DNA of 18,045 nucleotides from Methylomonas sp. (GTDB lineage Bacteria > Pseudomonadota > Gammaproteobacteria > Methylococcales > Methylomonadaceae), in NCBI GenBank assembly GCA_026990815.1, contig JALXCS010000202.1, positions 1 through 18,045 on the forward strand, in the 5' to 3' direction. The notes under the pieces were generated by a model, which did no database searches, had not been told where the DNA came from, and was given only the letters and a program-made list of their open reading frames with translations. This document shows, in pieces, positions 1 to 7,880 of this stretch (position 1 is the stretch's first letter; each line of letters starts with the position of its first letter). Made by a program: the position numbers and the translations under genes.

Positions 1-187
1 GTATTTGATGGATTGTTTTACAAATCAATGTGTTGTGATATTTATCGGTCCTTGTTTGCCCCACCATGTTTTCTCGTAGGTCGTAATGGGATTATTATTC
101 GATTGCTCTGATTTATTAGAAAACGGTTTAATAAAAAAACATAAATTAAGTTAAAATGTAAGATTTTATTTATATTTACAGGTTGTT
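1..187. other. Region before the polyene block, no gene recognised
   Basis: I see no recognisable gene here. A + strand frame is open from the window edge to a TGA at 109-111 (36 codons, rich in Cys, Phe and Ile) and could be the tail of an upstream gene, but it matches no family I know. On the - strand an ATG at 67-65 opens a frame that runs off the left edge; it is equally weak. The last 80 bases are very AT-rich and look like a promoter region. Confidence 0.3.
128..157 (+). promoter_or_regulatory. Possible sigma70 promoter for the acyl carrier protein operon
   Basis: TTAATA at 128-133 (4 of 6 to the -35 consensus) is followed after 18 bases by TAAAAT at 152-157 (5 of 6 to the -10 consensus). 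The tract is AT-rich and ends about 30 bases before the ATG at 188. In such AT-rich sequence chance matches are common, so this is only a candidate. If real, it would make the 188-7757 genes a transcription unit separate from whatever lies upstream. Confidence 0.3.
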
Positions 188-451
188 ATGGCGAACGAAT
201 TGGTGAGTGAATTAAAGGACTTGTTGATTGAAGGGTTACATCTTGAGGATGTGGAACCTGACGATATTGGCCTTGATGAACCTTTATTTGGTGACGGTTT
301 GGGGCTGGATTCGATTGATGCGTTGGAAATAGCGGTGTTACTGGATAGAAAATATGGCGTTCGGATTACTTCTGGTGATGATAAGAATCCGGAAATTTTT
401 GCCACCATCAGTTCGCTTGCAAATTTTGTTGCTGAAAATCGCAGTAAATAA
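188..451 (+). CDS. Acyl carrier protein (aryl-polyene cluster type)
   Basis: This 87-residue protein carries growing acyl or polyene chains as thioesters on a phosphopantetheine arm in the cytoplasm. The attachment motif GLDSIDALE is plain, with the modified serine at residue 42; the rest is the acidic four-helix fold typical of carrier proteins. The ATG at 188 has a short AGG (180-182) five bases upstream. It is followed two bases later by a COG4648-type membrane protein, a pairing typical of aryl-polyene clusters, which usually hold two small carrier proteins. It is therefore more likely a dedicated secondary-metabolite carrier (ApeE/ApeF type) than the fatty-acid AcpP, whose neighbours fabD, fabG and fabF are absent. 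A second carrier protein, if present, would lie upstream of the window. The family is clear; the exact pathway is inferred from context. Confidence 0.9.
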   Translation: MANELVSELKDLLIEGLHLEDVEPDDIGLDEPLFGDGLGLDSIDALEIAVLLDRKYGVRITSGDDKNPEIFATISSLANFVAENRSK

Positions 452-453
452 AG

Positions 454-1077
454 GTGGCGGGGTTTTTTCGAGGTATTGCCGGGACGGTTTTTTTTCTGGG
501 ATATCCATATTTGGTTTATCGGGGCATGGAAAGCGGGGTGGTTTGGTTTGCCCCACTATTAATATCTGGTATTTATCTTTATCAGGGAATTAAAGCGCAG
601 GATAAACATAGTCGATATACAAAAATTGCAATTGCGGTAGTTTTTTTGCTCGGGGCAGTTTTTTTTCAGTCGATTACTGCTAAATTATTACCTTTCGCAA
701 TACAACTCATGCTGATGCATTTTTTTGGCCGAACTTTAATCAAAGGCCCACCTTTAGTCGAGCGCTTTGTTCGAATGGAGTTTCCAGAATTTCCACCCGG
801 AATAGCAGAATATTGTCGTCAACTGACCTGGTTGTGGACTGGTTTTTTTGCATTTAATGCAATCATGTGTGTGATTTTGGCATTCTGGGCGCCTAATAGC
901 TGGTGGGCAATTTATAATGGTGTTTTGATTTTTGTGCTGACCGGCTTGTTAATGGTGGGTGAATATATTTGGCGACATTTCAAGTTTCCTAACCTGGAAA
1001 TTCCATCACCCAGGTCCTCTGCAAAAAATATGATCATTAACGGGCGAAAGATCTGGTTTGATGTTCAAAATAATTAA
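454..1077 (+). CDS. COG4648-type membrane protein of aryl-polyene clusters
   Basis: This is an inner-membrane protein of 207 residues starting at a GTG two bases after the carrier protein stop, so translation is probably coupled. Hydrophobic segments lie at about residues 7-22, 30-45, 58-92, 128-147 and 152-172, giving four to six membrane helices. The central loop has the basic and aromatic stretch GRTLIKGPPLVERFVRMEFP (about 91-110), which I recognise from the uncharacterised COG4648 family found almost only beside aryl-polyene carrier proteins. The C-terminal 30 residues are polar and probably cytoplasmic. Its function in these clusters is not established; a role in assembling or handing over the polyene at the membrane is inference. 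Its end overlaps the start of the LolA-like gene. Confidence 0.8.
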   Translation: MAGFFRGIAGTVFFLGYPYLVYRGMESGVVWFAPLLISGIYLYQGIKAQDKHSRYTKIAIAVVFLLGAVFFQSITAKLLPFAIQLMLMHFFGRTLIKGPPLVERFVRMEFPEFPPGIAEYCRQLTWLWTGFFAFNAIMCVILAFWAPNSWWAIYNGVLIFVLTGLLMVGEYIWRHFKFPNLEIPSPRSSAKNMIINGRKIWFDVQNN

Positions 1078-1714
1078 TCAATTTTTTGGCGGGATTGGTA
1101 ATTTTAAGATGCTTGGGCTTCTGATGTTTTTTTGCCAAACGGTTTATGCCCAGGAGACGTTGAGCAGTGTGTTGGCCAGAATGAAGCCACAGACTGTCGT
1201 AAAAATTCATTACCGGGAAACCCGCTATCTTGAGCTTTTAGATAAGCCATGGAAAGGTTCAGGCTATTTTTATGTATTTCCTGGTGGCATGATTAAGGAA
1301 CAATGGTATCCACAGCGTCAGATCATGGCAGTTAAAGCGAACAAATTGTATTATTTTGATCCATTTGCAGATGTTCGGTATCAAGGCGAAATGGAAGGTG
1401 ATACGGGGGGGCAGGCGATTGCTTTTAAGGGCTTGATGGCGGGGGATGAAGAGTTATTGCAAAAGTTTTTCCAAATTGATTTTTACAACCGGAACAAGAG
1501 CTGGGTGTTAACTTTAGTTCCCAAGCAACCCAGGTTGGCTGAGCAGTTGTCCAGGGTAGTGATTTCTGGTGCCATTAATCAGTCTGCCAATAAGATCGAA
1601 ATTTTTCTGACAGATGGTGATCGCCATGTCATGCAATTAGAAGCGACAGAGCGGGGAGACCAATTAAATCATAAAGTGGAGCAATTACTGACTGAATTGC
1701 AGAGTAAAAACTAG
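1061..1714 (+). CDS. LolA-like outer-membrane lipid/lipoprotein carrier
   Basis: This is a predicted periplasmic protein of the LolA/COG2834 superfamily, whose members are one-domain beta-barrel carriers that shuttle lipidated cargo from inner to outer membrane. I chose the ATG at 1061 rather than the TTG at 1058; it overlaps the preceding gene by 17 bases. The N-terminus has a basic residue, a hydrophobic core and a likely signal peptidase site after QTVYA (residues 26-30). The mature part of about 187 residues shows LolA-like features: alternating beta-strand patterns, KANKLYYFDPFADVRY, and a late helix-strand with IFLTDGD. Divergent LolA proteins with an adjacent MMPL exporter are standard in aryl-polyene clusters, so it probably carries the polyene lipid across the periplasm. 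The housekeeping LolA normally sits near ftsK and is unlikely to be this gene. Confidence 0.8.
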   Translation: MFKIINQFFGGIGNFKMLGLLMFFCQTVYAQETLSSVLARMKPQTVVKIHYRETRYLELLDKPWKGSGYFYVFPGGMIKEQWYPQRQIMAVKANKLYYFDPFADVRYQGEMEGDTGGQAIAFKGLMAGDEELLQKFFQIDFYNRNKSWVLTLVPKQPRLAEQLSRVVISGAINQSANKIEIFLTDGDRHVMQLEATERGDQLNHKVEQLLTELQSKN

Positions 1715-4017
1715 TGGCAATGGCGTGGCGGCGACGATGGTTTTATATCGGGGTGGTAAGCCTGATTGTCGACATTTTTTTTATTGCCGATTTCAAAACC
1801 GATCTTTCTGCCTTTTTTATAGCCGGAGAAAGTGCTGAAGAAATTTTGCTGGCTAATGAAATGCAGTCTGGGGCATTATCCAGTCGATATATTGTGTCTG
1901 TTAGTTCTGAAGCAAAAGCTTCTTTGTCTTCAACATTTATCAGCCAGTTTAAATCTGAACTGGCTGCAATTGAAGGAATCATTGATGTTTGGATACCGGG
2001 AAAAAATACTGTTGCAATTGCTGCGGTACAAAAGCTTTATGTTCCTCATGCCGGTCAGATTTACAGTCTGGAACCAGAATTTTATCTGGATAAAATACTG
2101 ACTAAAAATGGCCTGCAGGACAGGGCGGCGATACTAAAAAAACTGTTGTTGTCACCACAAGCGCCGATTATTAAAAAAATTGCTCGTCAGGATCCCTTAC
2201 TGCTTTCTTTAGCAGGGTTTGAATCAGTTCGTGGCCAGTTCAAGGGCGTATTAAAAAAAGATCAACGCTATCAAAATCTGATTTTACAAACTGAACCTGC
2301 CGGTCTGGACATAAAACAGCAAAAACGAATTCAAAAACAGATCAAAAAAGTGTTTTCTGATTTGGTTGATAATCAGGACCATATATATTCTTTGGCAATG
2401 ACAGGTGTACCGGTGTTCGCCGTTCGGACACAGCAGTTGATGCAAGGTGATATTACCAAGGTGAGTATTATTTCTTCAGTTTTGATTACGTTGCTGTTTA
2501 TTTGGGTTTTCAGGTCCTACAAGACATTATTATGGACTGCGCTTTTGATGGTCGCGGTTGTCAGTTCAGCAGTCTTTGTCACGCAATTGGTTTTTGGCTA
2601 TGTTCATGGCATTACCTTGGCTGTTGGTTCCACATTGATCGGAATTTGTATTGATTATCCAATTCATGCGCTGGTACATTCTCAGGCTGTTGCCGCGGAC
2701 CAGCGAACTGACGCTATTTCCAGAATTTGGCCTAGTATGATGTTGGGTGGGTTGACAACTTTGATTGGTTATGTGGCTTTGGGTTTTTCCGGATATCCAG
2801 GTTTTCAGCAAATTGCAGTCTATGCAGGGACAGGAATTCTGGTTTCCTTGTTACTGACCCGATATGTATTACCTGCTTTTTTCGGCAAACAAAAAATACA
2901 CCGACCTACGATGCTTTTTGCCAAGACTTGGATTGGATTTTGTTTGCGCTATCGCATGCCATTATTAATTGTTGTCATGCTATTGCTGGGTTTATCGTTA
3001 TCAAACATATCCAAATTACGATGGATTGAAGATATGCAACAACTTACTCCGGAGTTGGATCAGTTAAAGGAAAATGATCGAATGATCCGTTCAAGAATGC
3101 TCAGTAGCATTGAGCCAGGACGGTTTGTGCTAGTAAGTGGTCACGATATTGAAAATGCTTTGCAGTTAGCCGAGCAAGTCTATCAAAAACTTAATGCTTT
3201 GAAAATTAAAGGGCAGTTGCATGAATTTTATGGCTTATATCCTTGGTTGCTTTCTAGAAAACAACAACAAATAAATTTTCAGACATTACAGGACCGGTTA
3301 GATGAAAAAACTATATCCATCTGGAAAAAAGCGTTAGTTAAACATGGTCTGTCAGTTAGTAGACTAGGACGGCTTGAATATCCGGAAACTGAGTTTTTAA
3401 CTTTATCTGAAATATCTGATTCACCGGTTAAACGATTTATCGAAAACCAGCTTGTTGTTTCTGATCAGCGAGTGTTGATATTGATCTGGTTGGCCAAACA
3501 TCAGCCAGAAGCACTGGACAAGGCTTTTTTGGATATACCTAGTGTGCAGTATTTCAGTCAGCGCGATTTATTGAACCGAATGGCTGGTGAATATCAACAA
3601 CGTGCACAGATTTCGCTATTAATTGGATTGGCTGTCATTATTCTATTGTTACTGATGCGCTATAAAAATCTCCGGGTAACCTTCCAAACCTTGTCACCAG
3701 CAATATTTGCGGCATTTTTTATTTTGGCCGGCTGGGTTTATACAGGCCAGGCAGTCAGTTTTTTGCATCTTGTCGGATTTTTGTTGGCAGTGGCAATTTG
3801 TGTGGATTATGGTATTTTTTATCGGGAAAATCGAAGTGGTAATATCGTTCTGACTTATCAGGCAATGGCTGCTTCCATGTTAACCAGTAGCCTGGCTTTT
3901 GGTTGTCTGGCAATAGCCGATACTTCCGCATTACAAACCCTGGCCCAAGTTGTTACTTTGGGAATAGTTGTGGGTTTTTTACTGTGTCCAGTTATTATTC
4001 ACCCCACAAATGAATAA
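1714..4017 (+). CDS. MMPL/RND-family exporter (COG4258)
   Basis: This 767-residue integral membrane protein has the duplicated RND layout: TM1 (about 10-26), a large periplasmic domain, a five-helix bundle (about 248-392), TM7 (about 416-430), a second periplasmic domain, and a final bundle (about 633-760). Each half has a conserved charged helix, GICIDYPIH with Asp314 and AICVDYGIF with Asp698, the likely proton-relay aspartates. Such exporters use the proton gradient to move lipids or polyketides to the periplasm. The GTG at 1714 shares one base with the stop of the LolA-like gene (TAGTG); an in-frame ATG at 1720 is an equally possible start. Neighbours suggest it loads the LolA-like carrier with the finished polyene lipid. 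The substrate is inferred. Confidence 0.88.
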   Translation: MAMAWRRRWFYIGVVSLIVDIFFIADFKTDLSAFFIAGESAEEILLANEMQSGALSSRYIVSVSSEAKASLSSTFISQFKSELAAIEGIIDVWIPGKNTVAIAAVQKLYVPHAGQIYSLEPEFYLDKILTKNGLQDRAAILKKLLLSPQAPIIKKIARQDPLLLSLAGFESVRGQFKGVLKKDQRYQNLILQTEPAGLDIKQQKRIQKQIKKVFSDLVDNQDHIYSLAMTGVPVFAVRTQQLMQGDITKVSIISSVLITLLFIWVFRSYKTLLWTALLMVAVVSSAVFVTQLVFGYVHGITLAVGSTLIGICIDYPIHALVHSQAVAADQRTDAISRIWPSMMLGGLTTLIGYVALGFSGYPGFQQIAVYAGTGILVSLLLTRYVLPAFFGKQKIHRPTMLFAKTWIGFCLRYRMPLLIVVMLLLGLSLSNISKLRWIEDMQQLTPELDQLKENDRMIRSRMLSSIEPGRFVLVSGHDIENALQLAEQVYQKLNALKIKGQLHEFYGLYPWLLSRKQQQINFQTLQDRLDEKTISIWKKALVKHGLSVSRLGRLEYPETEFLTLSEISDSPVKRFIENQLVVSDQRVLILIWLAKHQPEALDKAFLDIPSVQYFSQRDLLNRMAGEYQQRAQISLLIGLAVIILLLLMRYKNLRVTFQTLSPAIFAAFFILAGWVYTGQAVSFLHLVGFLLAVAICVDYGIFYRENRSGNIVLTYQAMAASMLTSSLAFGCLAIADTSALQTLAQVVTLGIVVGFLLCPVIIHPTNE

Positions 4018-4076
4018 AACAGGATAGACTTATACTTTAATCTTTGATGTCATATTTCTGAATGAAGGGTTTAATT

Positions 4077-5276
4077 GTGCAGCCTGTGCCGGTTACTGCA
4101 TATTCCGTAATTAGCAATTGTGGTTTGGGTAATCATGTGCTTTATCAGGCGTTGAACAGCAATAAAACGGGGCTAGCGGAATTATCATTACTGGATGTGC
4201 CTTTCGAGACTCAGGTGGGTGAAATTTCTGTTGATTTACCTGAGATTCAACAGTCATTATCTGAATATGACAGCCGAAATTCCAGAGTTGCTCTGGCTGC
4301 GTTGAATTATCAGAAAGATGGATTGCTTGTGGCCATTGAGTCAGCTAAGGCTCGTTACGGGAGTGAGCGGATCGGGGTTATTATTGGCACTAGTACATCC
4401 GGACTTTATGAGACAGAGATAGCCTATCAGATGCTGCTCGAAAAAGGTCAGATGCCGGATGACTTTCACTTTTTAACTCGCCATGCTTATCAGGCCACGC
4501 CCCGATTGTTACAAAAACAATTGCAATTACAAGGACCTTGTTTTGCGATTTCCACAGCATGTTCTTCCGGAGCCAAGGCAATTGCTGCCGGGCAACGTTT
4601 AATCAATCATGATGTCTGTGATGCGGTTTTGGTGGGTGGCGCAGATACTTTGTGCCGATTGACTCTGTCTGGTTTTAATAGCCTGGAACTGGTCAGTCCC
4701 GAATTTTGCCAACCAATGGATCAAAACAGAAACGGAATTAATATAGGTGAAGCTGCTGCTTTGCTGCTTTTGGAAAAATCGTCAGGTCAGTTTGATCATT
4801 TACCTCATGTTTTATCAGTGGGTGAATCCTCAGATGCTTATCATATGAGTTCGCCTGATCCTGACGGCAAAGGCGCGGTTACCGCCATGAACAATGCATT
4901 ACAATTGGCGGATTTACAGCCAGCAGATATTGATTATCTCAATCTGCATGCAACTGCCACTCAAATCAATGACTCGGTGGAAGCAAAAGCTGTTCATGAA
5001 GTGTTTAAGGAAGCAGTTTTATGTAGTGGCAGTAAAGGGATCACTGGACACACTCTTGGCGCTGCTGGTGCCGTTGAGGCAATTGTGTGTTTATTGGCAC
5101 TAAAATATCAAATAGTTCCCGGAACCTGTGGTCTGGAACAGATTGATCAGGAATTCCGTTGTCAGGTTGTTAAGGATAGTATTGTCAGCAAAAAGCTGCA
5201 GATTGTGATGAGCAATTCATTCGGATTTGGTGGCAATAATGCCAGTCTTATCATGTCAAAAAATCATGAAAGATAA
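4077..5276 (+). CDS. Beta-ketoacyl-ACP synthase, active chain (ApeO-like)
   Basis: This condensing enzyme extends an ACP-bound acyl chain with malonyl units by decarboxylative Claisen condensation. All thiolase-fold landmarks are present: STACSSG with catalytic Cys162, LNLHATAT with His291 and KGITGH with Lys320 and His325, plus the glycine-rich NSFGFGGNN end. At 400 residues it is family length. An ATG at 4062 gives five more residues, but I prefer the GTG at 4077 because AAGGG (4065-4069) lies seven bases before it and the protein then begins MQPVPVTAYSVIS, close to how related synthases start. A 59-base gap from the exporter gene shows no convincing promoter. It overlaps by 11 bases the short synthase-like gene that follows, which suggests equal synthesis of two partners of a heterodimer. 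Confidence 0.93.
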   Translation: MQPVPVTAYSVISNCGLGNHVLYQALNSNKTGLAELSLLDVPFETQVGEISVDLPEIQQSLSEYDSRNSRVALAALNYQKDGLLVAIESAKARYGSERIGVIIGTSTSGLYETEIAYQMLLEKGQMPDDFHFLTRHAYQATPRLLQKQLQLQGPCFAISTACSSGAKAIAAGQRLINHDVCDAVLVGGADTLCRLTLSGFNSLELVSPEFCQPMDQNRNGINIGEAAALLLLEKSSGQFDHLPHVLSVGESSDAYHMSSPDPDGKGAVTAMNNALQLADLQPADIDYLNLHATATQINDSVEAKAVHEVFKEAVLCSGSKGITGHTLGAAGAVEAIVCLLALKYQIVPGTCGLEQIDQEFRCQVVKDSIVSKKLQIVMSNSFGFGGNNASLIMSKNHER

Positions 5277-6024
5277 ATTATTGATAAAGAGTGCAGTTTG
5301 TTATTGTTCTGATATGATCAAACTGCAAGATTTCGGGTTACGAGGAATTGAAATTGACAAGCAGTTGATGCCTGCCAATATTCGGCGCAGAGCCAGTTTG
5401 ACAACTAAAATGGCGGTTTCAGTTGCCACAGAGGCGTGTTTGCAGGCGGAAATCAATCCATCTGAGCTACCCTCGGTTTTCGCCTCTGTTGGCGGGGAAA
5501 TTCAGGTAACGGATGTTTTGTGCAGAACATTAGCAGATTCTCAAGCGATGGTTTCACCAACTCAGTTTCATAATTCTGTACACAATACCACAGCGGGTTA
5601 TTGGGGAATTTTGCACGGCTGTCATCATGCGACAACTGCAATAGCGGCAGTGGATGATACTTTTGCAATGGCTTTGCTGGAGGTCTGGACTCAGTTACAA
5701 CAGCAACCCGGGGATTGTCTTTTAGTTTGCTATGATGAAATCTGGCCCGAGTATTTGGCGCCTCCGATTGGAAAATTGGCCTTTGCAACAGCATTGGTTT
5801 TAAGCAATGATGGTCAAAAATCTGCTAAAGGATCGGTTCTTTGCCCGCAAATAGCGCCTGAATATTCTGATTTGTCTGATGATTTGAATGATATGATCGA
5901 TCTTTCACTCATTGCTTCAGTGATTCCTTTGCTTCAGGCTATTCAGCATTCACCGGCACTTGCACTGATTCCGTTAAGTAGAAATCAGCCACAATGGTCA
6001 ACTTGGTTTAAAAAACTTACTTAA
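5266..6024 (+). CDS. Short ketosynthase-like partner without active Cys (ApeC/CLF type)
   Basis: This is a 252-residue protein matching the N-terminal half of a ketosynthase (the family often listed as Ketoacyl-synt_2). The hallmark stretch SPTQFHNSVHNTTAGYWGI is followed by GCHHATTAIAAVDDTF, the place where an active synthase has TACSSG; the catalytic Cys is absent and there is no HGTGT or GHTLGAAG half. It cannot condense by itself. In aryl-polyene systems such a stunted partner (ApeC) binds the active synthase ApeO as a chain-length factor, and the order here is the same. I chose the ATG at 5266 because it overlaps the upstream stop by 11 bases; a TTG at 5227 would extend it into the upstream gene with no supporting similarity. 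It ends directly against the next ATG. Confidence 0.85.
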   Translation: MKDKLLIKSAVCYCSDMIKLQDFGLRGIEIDKQLMPANIRRRASLTTKMAVSVATEACLQAEINPSELPSVFASVGGEIQVTDVLCRTLADSQAMVSPTQFHNSVHNTTAGYWGILHGCHHATTAIAAVDDTFAMALLEVWTQLQQQPGDCLLVCYDEIWPEYLAPPIGKLAFATALVLSNDGQKSAKGSVLCPQIAPEYSDLSDDLNDMIDLSLIASVIPLLQAIQHSPALALIPLSRNQPQWSTWFKKLT

Positions 6025-7209
6025 ATGCAAAGATACGATGTCATTATTGCCGGAGGGGGGCCAGCAGGTTCTACTGCCGCTACGTTATTAGCGCAGTATG
6101 GTCATAAAGTTTTGATTTTGGAAAAAGACCAACATCCCAAATTTCATATTGGTGAATCCATGATGCCGTTAATCGAACCCGTCATGAATAGATTAGAGTT
6201 GGACTGGGGAAAAGGTAATCTAAAAAAAATGGGAGCTGATTTTATTCATGAACCCAGTGGCCGGTCGCTTTTTTTGCCACTGATGGGTAAATATCAAACT
6301 TATCAAATAGAGCGTTCATCATTTGACCATAGAATGTACAATAATGCGATTGCTCATGGTGTTGAAGCTTATCAAAATATCAAAGTCACCGATGTGGTTA
6401 TTGATGAAAGAGGCGTTAGGGTCAGCACCTCTGGGGGGGATTTTGAAGGACGTTATTTTATTGATGCCACGGGCCGTTCGGCATTAATGGGGCGCAAATT
6501 TCGCAAGGTGAAACGGTTGGAAAATTTTGGTCGATATGCGCTGTATCAACATTATCAGTTAACAGATAATCCGGCTGTTGAAGCTATTTTTTCGACCGGT
6601 AATGTCAAGATTTTATTGGTTGATGTTGGCTGGTTATGGATTATACCGTTAATTGGCAAAAAATTAAGTGTTGGTCTGGTAGTGCAAAAACAGTCTAAAT
6701 TTGATGTGTCTAAACAGCAAATATTAAAGCAATACCTTGATGATTCACCATTGCTAACCAGTCTTTTAGATAATTCAGAGGTAATTTTGCCGGTCCAGGC
6801 GGAAGCTGATTTTAGTTACATTAATCAACGTCGCTACGGAGCCAGATATGCCTGTTGTGGTGATGCCGCTGGTTTTTTGGATCCGGTTTTTTCTTCCGGT
6901 TTTTTCTTTGCCGTAAAGACTGCTGAATTGATTGCAGATCGTTTGCATCAGGGCTTTTTGAAAGGACAGGAAGCAGATTCCAAACTTCATGCTGAAGATG
7001 ATTATTTATATAAAACCGGATTTAACACCATGTGGTTATTGATTGACCGGTTCTATCGGTCCAGCCTGGTCGAAAATTTAATTTTTGAATTTGATCGGCA
7101 TGAACGAATCAAGGATGAAATAACTGCATTATTAGCGGGTGATTTGTGGAGTGACGACAATTTATTTCAGCAAGGTTTACTTAAAGGCAGGCGGGCTGCA
7201 ATTTTATAG
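6025..7209 (+). CDS. FAD-dependent halogenase-like oxidoreductase 1
   Basis: This is a 394-residue flavoprotein of the tryptophan/phenol halogenase superfamily. The N-terminal FAD-binding fold has GGGPAGS (10-16), an acidic residue ending the second strand (ILEKD, 31-35) and the GES motif (43-45). It keeps a KMG motif (68-70) placed like the catalytic lysine region, the halogenase signature WLWIIP (203-208, consensus WxWxIP), and GDAAGFLDPVFSSG (279-292). Family members use reduced FAD and oxygen to make hypohalous acid for chlorination or bromination. Its ATG follows the stop of the short synthase with no gap, so it belongs to the operon. Aryl-polyene clusters often contain such flavoproteins, and xanthomonadins are brominated, which makes halogenation of an aryl head group plausible. 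A reductase or dehydrogenase role cannot be excluded. Confidence 0.85.
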   Translation: MQRYDVIIAGGGPAGSTAATLLAQYGHKVLILEKDQHPKFHIGESMMPLIEPVMNRLELDWGKGNLKKMGADFIHEPSGRSLFLPLMGKYQTYQIERSSFDHRMYNNAIAHGVEAYQNIKVTDVVIDERGVRVSTSGGDFEGRYFIDATGRSALMGRKFRKVKRLENFGRYALYQHYQLTDNPAVEAIFSTGNVKILLVDVGWLWIIPLIGKKLSVGLVVQKQSKFDVSKQQILKQYLDDSPLLTSLLDNSEVILPVQAEADFSYINQRRYGARYACCGDAAGFLDPVFSSGFFFAVKTAELIADRLHQGFLKGQEADSKLHAEDDYLYKTGFNTMWLLIDRFYRSSLVENLIFEFDRHERIKDEITALLAGDLWSDDNLFQQGLLKGRRAAIL

Positions 7210-7217
7210 AGAAAAAA

Positions 7218-7757
7218 ATGAATAACAAAATTTATCTCGTTCTGTTACTGGGCTTGTTGTTGACTGCATGCCAATCCTCCAAACATCAATCCAAAGTAGC
7301 TGAGCATACTGGCACAGAAATTCTGGTTATTGATCAAATTGATTTTGCTGAAAGCCCGCCTGTCAGAAAAGTAGTTCGCGATGAATGTCGGTTGCCGGAA
7401 AAATTAACCAGCTTTATCGATCAATTTGCCGCTAAATATTATTCCCAAATACTGACAAATACTGATATTTCAACTGTTCCTGCTGGTACCCAGATTTTGA
7501 AAATAAAAATTACCGATATAAAGGGGTTTGCCGGTAGCGCCTGGTCAGGAGATAAAAGCGTATCCATTACAGGCACTTTGCTAAAGGATGACAAGGTTTT
7601 TGGTGATTTTAAAGCCAGGCGTGTTTCTGGTGGTGGTATGTTTACCGAATTTAAAGGAACCTGTTCCATTTTGGGACGTTGCATCAAAGCGCTGGGAAAA
7701 GATATTGCCGAATGGTTAAAAGTACCAACCAGGAATACTGTTTTGGGTGACTATTAG
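7218..7757 (+). CDS. Hypothetical outer-membrane lipoprotein between the flavoenzymes
   Basis: This 179-residue protein has a classical lipoprotein signal: a basic start MNNK, a leucine-rich core and the lipobox LLTAC with the lipidated Cys18. The residue after it is Gln, with Ser next, so sorting to the outer membrane is likely (no Asp at position 2). The mature domain is a mix of beta-strands (ILVIDQIDF, GTQILKIKITDIKGF, KSVSITGTLL) and has three further cysteines, in RDECRLP and GTCSILGRC, which could form disulfides in the periplasm. I do not recognise a named family; the fold pattern is of the DUF4410/DUF4136 small lipoprotein kind, which is only an impression. It lies eight bases after the first flavoprotein gene and so shares its operon. 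A role in anchoring or receiving the polyene product is inferred from position. Confidence 0.75.
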   Translation: MNNKIYLVLLLGLLLTACQSSKHQSKVAEHTGTEILVIDQIDFAESPPVRKVVRDECRLPEKLTSFIDQFAAKYYSQILTNTDISTVPAGTQILKIKITDIKGFAGSAWSGDKSVSITGTLLKDDKVFGDFKARRVSGGGMFTEFKGTCSILGRCIKALGKDIAEWLKVPTRNTVLGDY

Positions 7758-7779
7758 AGTTTCGCTATCATATTGCAGG

Positions 7780-7834
7780 AGGGGCTTTAGCCGCGATTTT
7801 GTTGCGCAATCCCTAAATCGTGGCTAAAGCCCCT
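7780..7834. repeat. REP-like palindrome at the end of the polyene operon
   Basis: Two 20-base arms (7780-7799 and 7815-7834) pair throughout with one G-T wobble around a 15-base loop. The arms contain GGGGCTTTAGCC and its complement, preceded by GCAGGA. This is close to the GGAGCGGCTTTAGCCGCGA type of extragenic palindrome spread by RAYT transposases in Pseudomonas and Xanthomonas relatives. It begins 22 bases after the lipoprotein stop. No T-run follows the right arm, so it is not a textbook terminator, but in RNA the stem would be very stable and could limit read-through or protect the upstream message's 3' end. It is the only copy in the window. Confidence 0.8.
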
Positions 7835-7880
7835 TGTATATTAAACCCATCTCTTAAACACAAGATTTTTTCAGCAATAA

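Noticed and set aside
1..111. Tail of an upstream gene, or start of a divergent gene at the left edge
   Set aside because: Both short frames (36 codons on +, 22 codons on -) match nothing recognisable and are of a length expected by chance.
1061..1714. Housekeeping LolA
   Set aside because: The sequence is divergent and it is embedded between COG4648 and MMPL genes, a context of polyene clusters rather than of the normal lolA locus.
5453..5794. 113-residue - strand open frame inside the short ketosynthase gene
   Set aside because: It lies wholly opposite a well-supported gene, has no domain features, and its composition is that of an antisense shadow.
7780..7834. Palindrome as a simple rho-independent terminator
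   Set aside because: The stem is long with a 15-base loop and is followed by TTGTATATTAAA, not a U-run; the REP-like consensus explains it better, though some termination is possible.
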